Below are positions 13,301-24,699 of a DNA stretch of 64,000 nt, piece after piece. Positions within the stretch are counted from its first letter, which is position 1, and every line of letters starts with the position of its first letter. The position numbers and the translations under genes were made by a program. The stretch lies in contig JAMYHL010000029.1 of assembly GCA_025531455.1 (NCBI GenBank), positions 718,313-782,312 on the forward strand, given 5' to 3'. The notes beneath the pieces were generated by a model. The model was not told the origin of the DNA. It did not search any database and saw only the letters and a list, made by a program, of their open reading frames with translations. Origin of the DNA: Apiotrichum sp. Y4204. Lineage: Eukaryota > Basidiomycota > Tremellomycetes > Trichosporonales > Trichosporonaceae.

Positions 13301-13668
13301 GACGTTGGGCGTGACGTGGGGGTGACGGCAGACGAAGACGGAGTCTTGGGCCGATACGCGCCGGGCGTGCGTGGAGCCTGTATGCCGCCGGCACTGGACG
13401 GTGCAGACAGATACGGCGAGCTCTGACCGGGCGAGAGCGTGTCCGAGTCGAAACGGCTGAGGCTCGACGGCGGGCGATTCCGCAATACGTCCTGCAGCGC
13501 TTGGTCCATCTCGGGATCCCGCTCTGTTTTGACGGCGGGCGACGCACCTGGACCGAGCGATGCGCGCGGACGGCGCAGTCCCGACGACGGCGTGGGGATG
13601 CCCGTGCCGCCACCAGGAGAGCCTGTAAGCGGCCGCCCCGGTGTCGTCAGCATCGGGAGACGCGACAT
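10330..13668 (-). CDS. CLIP-170-type microtubule plus-end tracking protein
   Basis: Five exons (13004-13668, 11869-12952, 11148-11834, 10761-11111, 10330-10722) give 1059 residues. Residues 1-165 are Ser/Pro-rich. A CAP-Gly domain follows (GDRVRLPSHGYEGILRYLG, then WAGVELEG and the end of the domain split by an intron). A basic Ser/Thr linker leads into ~600 residues of coiled coil. The C-terminus has two CxxC-type zinc knuckles (CELCEGPHDLDAC and CNDCESDAHNTAEC) and a terminal DDVF. This order is that of CLIP-170 and yeast Bik1/Tip1, which bind growing microtubule ends. In CLIP-170 the tail knuckles bind dynactin p150 and regulate the CAP-Gly domain. The terminal acidic-acidic-x-F recalls the EEY/F-type motif. 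Confidence 0.92.
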
Positions 13669-15188
13669 GGCGGGGGGGTTAGAGACGGTGGTGGTAGTGT
13701 TTGTTGTGCTGCGAAAGAAGGGGAGAGAGAAAAAAGCGAGTGTCCGTGAGATCCCTATTTCTATGGGACAGACGCCTAGTGCGAGACGACCGCTGCAGTT
13801 TGTCGCTTGCTTGCTGTTGCGTTGAGTTTGTGGACTGTGCGTGCTGGAGGTGCTGTGTTTGGAAGGTGGGAGAGGTGGGTGGAATGATGATAGGTTGGTT
13901 GAACGTCAGTGTGGTGTGCGGCGGTGTGCACAGAGTCTAGAAGGAGAGACTATGTAGTGTGCCCTAGTGTTTTGCGGGACGCGCAAAAAGGACCAAAAAG
14001 AGCACAAGGGATCAAGGGGAGAGGAGCGCGGGTGGAAGTTGAGGACAAGGGGTGGCGCGTGTGGAGGGGAGGATGTGTTCCCTGGACCAAGGGGAGAACG
14101 GGTGCTTTGTTTTTCTGCTTTGTTGTCGTCACAGGTCGTTTGGTAATAAACAATGCAAAAGGAAGGAAAAGTGGAAAGAATGATGTGAGATGGTGAATGT
14201 GATGATGATGATACTGATGGTGATGAGGGTGACTGAGGTGGTGAGAGAGAGATGAAGAAGACGTGTTTGTGTGTTTGTGTGTTGTAGGATCTCGTTGTTG
14301 ACACTTTTCTGTTGACTGAATTGTGTTTTGTTATCATTCGTCACTCCTCGGCATCGTCGTCGACGGCTGGCTGGGCAGGCTGGGCTGGGGTGGCCGGGTG
14401 GGAAGAGGCAGGTCTCCAATCCTAATCTAAACCAAACATTATCTCCATTACTACACTCATCTGAGTATCACAACCCGAGTTTGTAGTACATTGATAATAA
14501 GCCTGCCGTCATGAATAGCAACGAGTTTTGATATTCTAATGCTAAATTCCTAATCCCTCTGATTAGTTCCATTTTGACTGCGTGGCCCCTTCTCTCCGCC
14601 CTCCCCCAAACTAATTATTGGCATGTTGAGTGATCGATCACCACCCGTAGTCGTGTCATCATTCTCGCTCCCTCTTTATTAGTCTCTGTGCTGCCCATTC
14701 TTGCAGTCGTCGTCACTGTCGCACCCGTCGAGGACCACCAGCAACAGCGGGCGATCAGATATCATAGGCATACACTTAGACAGCAAGAGTGAGTAAATAA
14801 GAGCACAAGACACTCACTCTTTCCTTTATACATCTTGCTTTGAATCCACATTCCCCGCTCCCCACCCCCCCTTGATTGCCCCTCGGGTACCTCATCAGCA
14901 AGAGCCAAAGAGGGTCGCGTCACACAACCACCATCCCCTTTCCTGGCTGGGTCGTTCCCCCATTTGCCACCACTGCTCTGCCTCGAGACCCCTCCACTAC
15001 CCATTACCATTCTTGTCCATTTTATCACGACCACTCCTCTCTCACCTCCCCTCTCTCTACCACATTCATTTGCTCATTCGATTGTGCAACGCACGCTGGC
15101 TGCTGCAGCATAGTCATATCCTCGCAGACCCGCTCTCTGCTTTCTCTCTCGGCGCTTACCCGCAGCACCCCTTTGCTGGGCACATGAA
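13669..15188. other. Bidirectional promoter region
   Basis: 1.5 kb separates two divergent genes. The CLIP-170 side (13680-14330) is strongly purine-rich on the plus strand, that is, a pyrimidine-rich leader on the coding strand, with a GATGATGATG run at 14190-14215. The VWA side (14870-15180) is pyrimidine-rich on the plus strand. The centre (14420-14760) is more AT-rich. No coding frame is supported. Confidence 0.55.
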
Positions 15189-17181
15189 ATGGAAGACGAC
15201 ATGTACGACGACGCAGCATCATTCTACTCGTACGGATCGTACGGTTCGTTCTACTCCCACTACCCTTCACGGTCACCGCCACCGACCCCGCCCCGACCTG
15301 AACCGGTCACGAGCTATGACATTCGCTATGTAGACGCCATGGGCGAGCACACCGGCAAGTGCATGTAGGTTTTCTGTCAACCACCTTTACCCCCGCCCTC
15401 ACTCACCCCACAGCGACCTCGTGTTCGTGCTCGACTGCACCGGCTCCATGCAACGGTACATCAACTCTGTCCGCGATCACATCTTTCACATCTGTGACAT
15501 GATCCGTGGCGAGGAGGGCCTGAGTGGGCCCGACGACCTGCGCGTTGCGGTATGTGCAATGCGACACACTGATCCGTGCGCGGCCAGCGCCCCTTGCTCA
15601 CACCTTCCAGATCGTCAACTACCGTGACCACAAGCCGCAGGACCAGACCTATGTCTATAAGTTTAACCCGTTCACCTCGAACATTGCCGAGGTGCAGGAG
15701 TACCTCAAGGGTCTGACTGGTAGGTTGGTGTGTGAGTGGTATGTGCTAATGTACAGCGGCCGGTGGCGGCGATGGGCCTGAGGCCGTGACTGCGGCCATG
15801 GCGGCATGCCTCACTGAGCTCGAGTGGCGCAGGGAAGCGGCACGCATGGTGGTGCTCATTGCAGACGCTCCTCCTCATGGTATGTGTGGCAGCTGGGCTC
15901 AAGCTGACAACAGGTATCGGCGAGAGTGGCGACCGTGAGTCGGCACATTGAGAATTGTGGACTAACCGCCCAGAGATCAGACAGGGTGACCCTGACGGTG
16001 AGCTTCCGAACGTGGCCATAGCTGACAACAGGTCACGACCCGCTCGTCATTGCGCGTACCATGGCGCAGAACGGCATCACCTTCGTGCGTCCCCCACCTT
16101 TGAGCCTCGCTGACCGCAGTTTATGGTAGCGTGCGAGGATACCCTCTCCAACTACTCTGTGAGTGGTCACGCTGGTGCTCTGCTGATCTCAGCGTGCCGT
16201 CGACTTCTTCACCGCGATCTGCAACATGACGTCGGGCGTAATGATGCCTCTGACGACTGCGGACCTGCTGGCGATGACCATTGTCGGCAGTGTCCTCGAG
16301 AATATGGACATGGAGCGTCTCATTTCTGGTATGTGGAGGCTGTAAGAGGTGTACAGTCACTCACCACGCAGAAATCGGGCGCGAGGTCGCTGAGCGCATT
16401 CGGCAAAAGGGCGAGTCGATGCAGAGCGTTGAGGAGGTTGCCCAGTGCGTGACATGACCCTTCACTTCTAACCCTCAGGGAACTCCACGAACGCCTGCTA
16501 CTCCGCAACGAGCAGACCAAACAGGTGCAGCTACCCGACGTGTATATCCAGAATGAGACGACGCAGAAGAACGTCTCGACGTGGATGAACGCGACATACA
16601 TTCACGAGGCTGCACCTCTTATTCTTCCTGTATGGTTACCTTACCGCTCAGCTCGGTGCGCCATTCCGTCCGGCACTGACGCACAGGTGCCCGGCCGCCG
16701 TCTGACAGACAAGTTCCGTCGCAACAACTACGCCCATGGGTTCAAGTACACACCTGGCGGGCGTCTGCCTCCGCGCCGCACGTCGGCCTCGCACGGAGCG
16801 GATGCGCCCAAGTCGCCGACGGCGGGCACAACTCCCCCCGCTGCAACAGGAACCTCGCCGACTTCGCCCTCGCGCCGTATCATTTCAGACTTCAAGCCAT
16901 TTGGCGCTACAGGGGACATCGGCTCCAGTGGCGGCCTCTCGGTCTTTGGCGCGCCGATGCTGCCTACCGGTCCCGGCGGTGGCATGTTTGGTGATGCCGG
17001 ACGCACGCCCGCGATGAACGCCGCAATGCGAGGCGGTGCGATGCGCGGAGGCGACGACGACGACGATGATGACGATGATGATGAGCCGGGTACAAAGCTC
17101 AAGCGCGAGGCCATTTCGCTCGACCAGGCGCGCCGCATTGCGACACAGTCGGTCTTCCGCGCTGGTCGCCTCCCGATCTGA
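15189..17181 (+). CDS. VwkA-like von Willebrand factor A domain protein (no kinase domain)
   Basis: Twelve exons with eleven short introns give 511 residues, and every junction preserves phase. Exons 5, 6 and 8 are only 21, 24 and 39 nt (15914-15934, 15974-15997, 16120-16158). After a Tyr/Ser/Pro-rich start, the VWA domain begins at DLVFVLDCTGSM, which contains the metal-site DxxxS pattern in the variant form DCTGS. IVNYRDH, GGGDGPEAV and VVLIADAPPHGIGESGD follow and closely resemble the VWA part of Dictyostelium VwkA and its fungal relatives. The alpha-kinase domain of VwkA is absent. The tail is Ser/Pro/Gly-rich with a run of about ten Asp (17056-17085). The function is unknown; a metal-dependent protein-binding role is inferred. 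Confidence 0.85.
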
Positions 17182-18793
17182 GTCCCCGGGTAGTAATGAT
17201 GGACTGAGCACGAGTCGCGCGAACGGCACGAGACTAGCAAAGTCATGACTGACGAGGTAGATTTGTTGGGAGGGGATGTGTCGGGATTCTAGACGGTTGG
17301 CAGTGGTTTCACCACGTCATGCGATATCACGGCCAGGTATTGTGACAAGCAGCAGCATTCATGCATTATCATGTGTAGGACCGGAAGTCGCCACGGCGAC
17401 CGCCTCGATCAATTGGCTGTTGGACACTGAAACCAGACACTAACCACAGCCCAGCCGAATCTGATGCGGCAGTGCGGCGACCGCCGCTCGAACGGATATC
17501 GGGGCGGACCTGGTCTCTGTGATCTCCATATCCGACGGCCGGGGACTGTACTTGTTTAGGAAGCGTACTCACAAGCTAAACTCAACTGAGAACGGGCATG
17601 CGAGATGATTCCATTTTTTGGAAGGTACAGTAACTCTAGCCGAGTGGAGAAGAGTCAAGGGAGAGCCAGTTGTGAAATGAGGATTGGAACGAGTCAGAAG
17701 GGGATGCCGCTCGAGCTCCTAGCAGTATAGCAGCCTAGCAGCCTAGCAACTGCTCATCAGACAAAGGTCCCAGACTATTCTGGACCCGGACGCTAATCTC
17801 GCCATGCGTTTGGTGTTTGAGATACCAGAGTCTCCCGCCGGCCCATCCAACCGGCGATGACATGGCGCATCGGGGACGGCGAGGCACAGTACATACGTTG
17901 AGGTGCGGAAATCCCTCATTCTCAATACATCACCCCACGGATTCCAGTGGGTACCCATGGGGCCTCCCGCGCCCAGATCCTCTTCTCCATACGCCATCGG
18001 AATCGTATTGCACAACAAGCAAGAACGACCACAATTACTGTACATCTCTCGAGGTGGGCAGCGTCGCGAGGCTCCGCTAGGCCCCGCTCGACGGTCCAGG
18101 CATGCCGATAGACGCAGCCGGTGCCTGCATATGACAAGATCTCAATGGGGCCGCGGAACAGAGAACCCCGCCGCCCGCCGCAACTAGCCCGCTGAACCCC
18201 GCATCCACAGCCGTGACCCGCTTTGGCCGACGCGATATCGGGATTGGAATATCACGTGCTTGCTACCCTTTATACGTTGTCGTTGCTCGCATTACCGTAC
18301 ATGGAATGCGCATGTGTCCACGACCATAACCGGCGGCTCGTCCGGATCGGTTAATCGGCTACTTATGGCACAACTGAAGATATACACGGCTTTCGGCAAT
18401 CTGATGTGATACATTGTCAACAACGGCGCTACATGCAACAGTCTCCACACACGTCATGTGAATGCTGTCAATTGTACAATCCCCCAACGCAGCAGTTCTC
18501 ACGTCAATCACGGCACTCTAGGTCCAGGTCCAGGTTGAGACAATGGCTGCGGGCTGCGTCGCATGCCGCGTCTCCATGCGGTCCGTTGCCGCTTGCGATG
18601 CTATTGATGCCCACCGTCTTGAGTCGTGATATCCGGAGAAGGGAAAGGGCGAGTAGCCGGGAGATAGGCGCAGGGGATGGGATACGGGTACGAGCTACGA
18701 GATATAAACCCCCAACAATCGAGATCAAGATCAAGATCGCAATCCGTATTCCAGACTACTCGCCTACTTTTGAATTACACTACTCTTCTCACA
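17182..18793. other. Intergenic, no supported gene
   Basis: 1.6 kb between two same-strand genes. It contains the VWA gene terminator region and the amidase promoter, where 18703-18709 (ATATAAA) is a plausible TATA box about 85-90 bp before the amidase ATG, followed by a (GATCAA)n stretch at 18718-18742. The open frames here look like chance. Confidence 0.5.
18703..18709 (+). promoter_or_regulatory. Candidate TATA box of the amidase gene
   Basis: ATATAAA lies about 85-90 bp upstream of the amidase start codon, a usual distance for a TATA-driven fungal gene. It is supported by sequence and position only. Confidence 0.45.
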
Positions 18794-20639
18794 ATGACCG
18801 CAAACTGGGAGCAAGCCGCCGCAAAGAAGCAGGCAGCGCGGGATGCGCTGATCCCCGCCGACGCGCGCCTCAAGTCCCCTCCGGGCGCGGACGTGCTCGA
18901 CGTGTCGGACGTGCCCCGCTCGTGCGGGCTGCTCTCGGACGAGGAGCTCGCGATCACCGAGGCGCCGAGCGTCGAGGGCCTGCTCAAGGACATCGCCAGC
19001 CGCAAGTACTCGTCTGAAAAGGTCGTGCGGGCGTTTTGCAAGCGTGCGGCCATTGCGCAGCAGCTCGTGAGTGGGAAGATAGGTTTGGGAGCTGATGGAA
19101 GACCAACTGCCTCACGGAGATCTTTTTCGACCGCGCGATCGCGCACGCAAAGGAGCTCGACGCCGAGTACGCCCGGACCGGCAAGCTCCGTGGCCCGCTC
19201 CACGGACGTGAGTCCAGTGTTTCTGTATATCCTGACTTTATGCAGTGCCCATCTCGCTCAAGGAGCAGGTGGGGGTCAAGGACGTCGAGTGCAGCTTTGG
19301 CTTTGTGGGGTTTATCGGGCGCATGGTGAAGCGCCACTCGTCGCTCGCGCAGATTCTCGTCGACCAGGGCGCCGTGCCGTACTGCATGACCAACATTGCG
19401 CAGCACCTCGGCTTTGGCGAGGCCGTCAACAATGTCTTTGGCGAGACAACCAACCCCTACAACGTGAGTAGAAGCAAAGTAGTCCCAAAGCTCACTCTCA
19501 GCGCAAGCTCACGTCTGGCGGGAGTTCAGGCGGGGAGGGCGCGCTCGTCGCTCTGCGCGGCTCGATCCTCGGCGTCGGCTCGGACATTGCCGGCTCGATC
19601 CGCATCCCTTCGGGCTTTAGCGGGGTGTACGGCCTGCGCCCGTCGTACTCGCGCGTGCCGTACGAGGGCACCGTCAACTCGCAGGAAGGACAGGAGTCGC
19701 TGCGCTCGGTGCTCGGGCCGCTGTCTGGGTCGATTGATGGGCTGCGAGTGTTTTTCAAGGCCGTCGTCGACGGCGAACCATGGCATCTTGACCCTGTCGC
19801 CCTTCGCATGGCCTGGAACCAGGAGCGGTACGACCTCAAGGAGCACGGCGGCGGTGGCAAGCTGGTGTTCGGGTTGCTGGTGGATGACAAAAATGTGCGC
19901 CCGCATCCGCCGTACAAGCGCGCGCTTGAGGCCGTGCGCAAAGCGGTCATTGCGTCCGGCCACGAGGTTATCGATTACGAGCCGTACAATGCTGCCGAGG
20001 GGTGGGGGCTGCTCGGCGAGACGTGGCTTGCGGACGGGCACAAGGATCTGTACGACACGCTTGCGCTGGGCGGCGAGCCGCGCGCCGGGCCCGAAAAGCA
20101 CCTCAAACAGACAAAGGAAGTCACGATTACAGAGTACTGGAAGATCCAGTTCCGCAAGCAAAAGTTCCTCAAGGCGCAGCATGACCACTGGCGCGCGACC
20201 GCCGACAAGACGGGTACGGGGCGCCCGATCGACGCGCTCCTCGCCCCCGTGAGCGCTACTTGTCCGCAGCTCCTCCAGGAGGAGCAGTACCTCGGCTACA
20301 CGGGCATGTGCAACCTCGCCGACCTCCCCGCCGCCGTCATCCCCGTCACCCGTGTGGACCCCGCGCAGGACCCAAAGGTGCCCCGCAGCGACTACTACAA
20401 TGCCACGGACAAGAAGCTCTGGGAAATGTGTACGTGTGATAAAGCAGGAAAGCAGGGTGCGGAAACTTACGCAAAGACGACCCGCAGGTGTACAACCGCG
20501 CGCCGATCGGTATCCAGATTATCGGGCAGAAGAACGAAGAGGAGGCAGTTCTCCGGTATGTGGACGCCAGAGCTGGCTTTGCTGACGCTGTAGTATGGCC
20601 GAGATTGTCGATGCCGCCGTCAAGGCCGCGCGCAAGTGA
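18794..20639 (+). CDS. Amidase (amidase-signature family, acetamidase-like)
   Basis: Six exons (18794-19066, 19102-19207, 19246-19463, 19502-20429, 20477-20555, 20594-20639) give 549 residues. Amidase-signature enzymes hydrolyse C-N bonds of amides with a Ser-cisSer-Lys triad. Here Lys lies in VPISLKEQ, cis-Ser in SGGSSGGEGALVALRGS, and the nucleophile Ser in GSDIAGSIRIP. Overall length and GLRPS and YNRAPIGIQIIG fit fungal general amidase/acetamidase proteins. The substrate cannot be told from sequence. Two introns end in AAG rather than CAG or TAG (19101, 20476), and both are needed to keep the frame. The next gene is convergent and probably unrelated in function. Confidence 0.92.
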
Positions 20640-20810
20640 GCTTGGAGAACAGAGTCTCGATGTCAGTAGAAATGAATCCAGACTGCAATGTGTTCAGAAG
20701 CTGGCACCACCTTTTTCAGTTTTCTTGCAATCGTGATGCGCGCCATTCACTGGCACCACCTCTGTATCACATATATCACTTCCATAATACCCCGACATAC
20801 ATAGCTCTGT

Positions 20811-21703
20811 CTATCCCTCAGCAGATTTGATCCCCGCATCATCCAGCGTCATCTCCGCCTCGTTGAACTGGCGATTGCGGGGCAGATCCATGACGGTCCG
20901 CCATGTCTCGGCCACCGCAATGTCCACCTCGCCGTCGCTCTCGAGCGCGAGCACGTGCCCGCCTGCGCGCCGCTCGTCGTCGATAAAGTGCATGTGCACG
21001 CCCGCGACCGCCACACCCTGCAGGAAAGCTGGGGAGCGGAAACCAATTACCGTGCCCTTCAGCGGGCCGAGGGTCTGGGTTACTTGCCGGGAGACGACGG
21101 ACTGGTGTGAGAAGAGAAAGCCTTTAAGAGTACCCACCTTGAGCCCCTCGCCGGGATAACATTGCCCCTCGGCGGTGCGCACCGTGATGGTCCTAAAGGT
21201 GCCTTCGATACGGAACGCAATGTGCGTGTTGCGCGCGTCGGGGCATAGCGAGGCGAGCACAGGCTGCACACCGTCCTTCTCCCTTATGCGTGTGCGCGTG
21301 TGCCGCTCTGCGGAGAAGCGCGTGATCATCGCGAACGGGGTGATGTCCTCTTCGGCCGGCGTGATTCCTGCGTGTAAGCTAAAGGAAACGTGGATTGATT
21401 ACGGTGACTACCTGCTACTACTGACCACCTATGACCTTCACTTCCCCTTACCACCCTTCCCCAATATCATCCCTCTTCGCACTCACCATCAACACCAGCA
21501 ACCTTGGCGGGATGCACGCTCCCGTCGTGGCGCATCTGGAAGATCTGCCCGTCGAGAATGATGAGCTCGCCCTCCATGCCGCGGAACGTGCCGAGGCCGT
21601 GGTCGCCGTGCGCGAGCAGCTGGCTGAGCGGTAGGCCGTCGGACGCGACGCCGTCCATGAGCGCCGAGACGACGGAGAACTGGTAGATCTCGTTGGCGGC
21701 CAT
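20811..21703 (-). CDS. Alpha-acetolactate decarboxylase
   Basis: Converts alpha-acetolactate to acetoin and CO2. Three exons (21487-21703, 21138-21367, 20811-21101) give 245 residues, close to the ~240-260 of bacterial enzymes. Matching features in order are YQFSVVSALMDG, LLAHGDHGLGTF, a GELIILDG core, ITPFAMITRF, TVIGFRSPAFLQG and VHMHFIDDERRAGGHVL. The last holds the two His of the HxH zinc site, and the third His follows in GGHVL. The second intron (21102-21137, 36 nt) is a multiple of three and has no stop. I treat it as an intron because removing it restores the family's length and spacing. The family is mainly bacterial, so horizontal origin is a fair inference. Confidence 0.9.
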
Positions 21704-22754
21704 CGTGGGAGTGAGGAGAGAGAGGGAAAAGGATCAAAGGATTGTCGATGAGGATCCGGCGTGGATCCTGATCGGCAGTGCTAACGGGCCAAGGGGACGT
21801 CTGGACCAGAGATCAGCGGATCGGCGGCCGTACAGTGTGAGAGTGGTGTAAACTGCGTCTGTATTCGATGTATTCCGTTCGAGCTTCGAGACCGCTCCAC
21901 AAGATAAATGGTAAGAAAAGCTAGGTCGACGAGGGTCAAGATATCGAGTAAGATATCGAGTAATGAGCAGAGTGGAATGAGAGACGTCGTCAACGACCTC
22001 GCAGCTCGTAGCTCGCAGCTCGCAACATTATGATCCTGCTCCCCGCTCATGATATCACAGGTCGCGGGACATCAAGGTGGAGGTCCCAATTGGGCACCAG
22101 CTCACCCGGGGCGATTGGCGGGTTGGACCCGCTGTCATTCACCCGACCGCTACTGATCTCTCTCGTCATTCCGTGTGCATGCTTGATGAGGGACATGGAT
22201 TTGGTCTTTGCAGAAAGAGGCAGCTTCCGGGATACTTTGACATCTGCGTTCCTCACTCTGTGCACTTTTCTGTTCTTGCCTCTTGTTAGTTCTTGGCCTC
22301 TGCTGCTTGTCCCCATCCTCGGGCCTCTTGACGCCTTGAGGAAGGTCGTCGTCATGTCGTCATCATCCCCGTACCCCCAACTGCCTAGCTGCCTAGCTGC
22401 CCCCACACGCCACGCGAGTTTACTCCCGTTCCTAATGTCTCCATTCCTAACCCATTCGCCCAATACAGATAAACGAATGATTTACAATCCAGCCTCTAAT
22501 GCCCTCCCACCGCCCTTGTTTTGCCTTTAGGGATTGTCTCGAAACGCGTCTCTGGTCCTCGGTTTGCCACCCAATTCCATCCATCAACACCCCATCCATT
22601 CCTTTCTTCCATCCTTTCACTCTCTTTGTTTTGACACCTCTCATCATCCCATTGTCCCACTGTCCAACCCACCTCTCAGCGTCACCTGTACCTACACCCC
22701 CTACAGCCCCGCGCGCACCTCTCACTGTCCGACCAGACGCCGCCCAACACTGGC
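21704..22754. other. Intergenic between divergent genes
   Basis: 1.05 kb holding the promoters of the acetolactate decarboxylase (minus) and UBLCP1-like (plus) genes. There is a short direct repeat GATATCGAGTAA at 21940-21964, GCTCGCAGCTCG-type repeats near 22005-22025, and a pyrimidine-rich leader before 22755. I see no gene. Confidence 0.5.
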
Positions 22755-24699
22755 ATGGTGATGTCCCAGCCGTCCGTCCCTGACGCGACGGTGCCCCAGT
22801 CCCCGCCATCAAAGGCAGCCGAAGCCGAGGCAGCCTCGCCGCCTCCCTCGGTCCCAGCTCCCTCCGAGAATGTAGTCGCGCTAGCACCAGACATTTGCGG
22901 GGAGAGCGGGAAAGATACCAGCGAAGAGGCGCATACTCCTTCCGCCGACGATGATGTGCTCATGGACGAAACCCCGCTCGAGGCCATGGCGCCAATCCCC
23001 GAGGTCCCCGAAGAATGGCTCAACCTTTCGTTCAAATGGAGCGGGAAGACGTATGAGATGCGCGTGAATACGAGTGACTTGTGGGTATTGTCTGCACATG
23101 GACGCTGGGGCAGCTGTGTGGAAGTTCACTGGCCTGTTGTTGCGTGTGTACCTCTGCACTGCCTTCCTTCACGATGGACCAGGTCCACCAGCGTTACCCA
23201 CGAGTTCCCCTTCTCCTATCAGCTATGCTCTGTGATCCCCCAGCTGACATCAGGATCTACGACTTCCGCTCAGCCATCGAGACCCTCACCTCTGTCCCCG
23301 CGTCTGCGCAGAAGATTCTCGGGCTAGGACGCACCCAGCTGCGCGCAGACTCTGACGGAAACCGCATCTCTACCCTTAACATCAAAGACGGGGCAAAGTT
23401 TACCGTCGTCGGCACCCCGGAGCATCTTCGTTTCAAGGAGCCAGATATCACAACCACGGAGGAATGGGACCTCTCCTACCCATTGAGCAGCCGGAGAACT
23501 GGGAGCTTCATCCCGCCAGCGCTGGATCCCCGCAACCTCCGCTGTGTGCAGCACATTATCAAGACGCTCCCGATTGAAGTACGCTATTGTGGACTACAGA
23601 AGCTCACCACAGGTCATGAACCCGCCACGTCCTGGGAAGCGTCTCTTGGTCCTTGACCTGGATTACAGTACGTCGGCATTGCGTGATTGATCTCACCTGC
23701 GCAGCTATTGCCGACACTCGTCCCCTCCTTGATGGTGCCCTGCCGCCCCTGGAGTGCGCCCGTCCGGGGCTGCACGAATTTCTTGACCGGTAAGAGGCAA
23801 CAGGTGACGTGATCTAATACCAGCGTTTACGAGCACTACGATATTGCCGTGTGGAGCCAGACGCGCTGGACATGGTTGGAAACCAAGCTGGTCGAGCTGG
23901 GGGTGCTGGGGGCAGATGCCGCGTACAAGGTCAGTTAACAATTTAGTCAATCAACTAACGTCAGATATGTTTTGTCGCGGACCGCACTTCCATGTTTCCC
24001 ATCTTCAATGTGCGCAATGGGCAGATGATCAAGCACGAGTGCGTTGCTTTGTGTGACTGTGAGACTGATCCCAGGGTCAAACCACTTGCGTACTGCTGGG
24101 CCACCTTCCCCCACTGGTCGGCAAGGAATGTGCGTTGAGCAGTGGATGACAGGCGCATGAGCACTAACCTTCAGTCTATCCACATTGATGACCTTGGACG
24201 CAATTTTGGTGAGTACAGAGGAAATGCTTCTCATGTTCGGCATGCTGATGGATTGCAGCACTCAATCCAGGAGAGGGGCTGAAGGTATGCTTTCTTTATA
24301 AACCCTTTTGGGTCACTTCTCACAACAGATCCGAGCCTTCAAGGGTGCTGGCACCGAGGTTGGCATGCGTGACCGCGAATTGGACCGACTCGGACACTAC
24401 GTGAGTTGCACAGTGTGTTCGTAATTGACAAACAGCTCTGTGATATTGCGAGGGAAGAAGATTTTACAGTGATAGACCACAACGTGAGTGGGTCAAAGCC
24501 GATTCTCACGTGGACCTCGTCTGCTGACCGTCCACAGCTGTGGAAGAAACGCGCCAAGAAGGCCGAGGCGAAGGCGGCGGCATTAGCTGCCCCAGCCGGC
24601 GCCGGGGAAGGATCCGGGAATGGGGGTCCGGCAGCGGGGACGGAAGGCGGGGCTGGGGCTACCCCCGACGGTGCCGGACCGAACAGCGGGGACCCCTGA
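22755..24699 (+). CDS. Ubiquitin-like domain CTD phosphatase (UBLCP1-like)
   Basis: Twelve exons give 455 residues, with all junctions in phase. In animals UBLCP1 dephosphorylates nuclear 26S proteasome and inhibits its assembly and activity. After ~90 Pro/Ala-rich acidic residues comes a ubiquitin-like domain (LSFKWSGKTYEMRV to FTVVGTPEHL). A HAD phosphatase domain follows, with nucleophile motif LLVLDLDYTIADTR (DxDxT), YEHYDIAVWSQT, a Lys in KPLAYCWATF, and the late acidic pair in IHIDDLGRNFALNPGEGLKIRAF. These match UBLCP1 closely. The C-terminal ~45 residues (A, G and P) are low-complexity. ATG 22761 is an alternative start two codons later. The first intron (23081-23253) is the longest. 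Confidence 0.93.
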
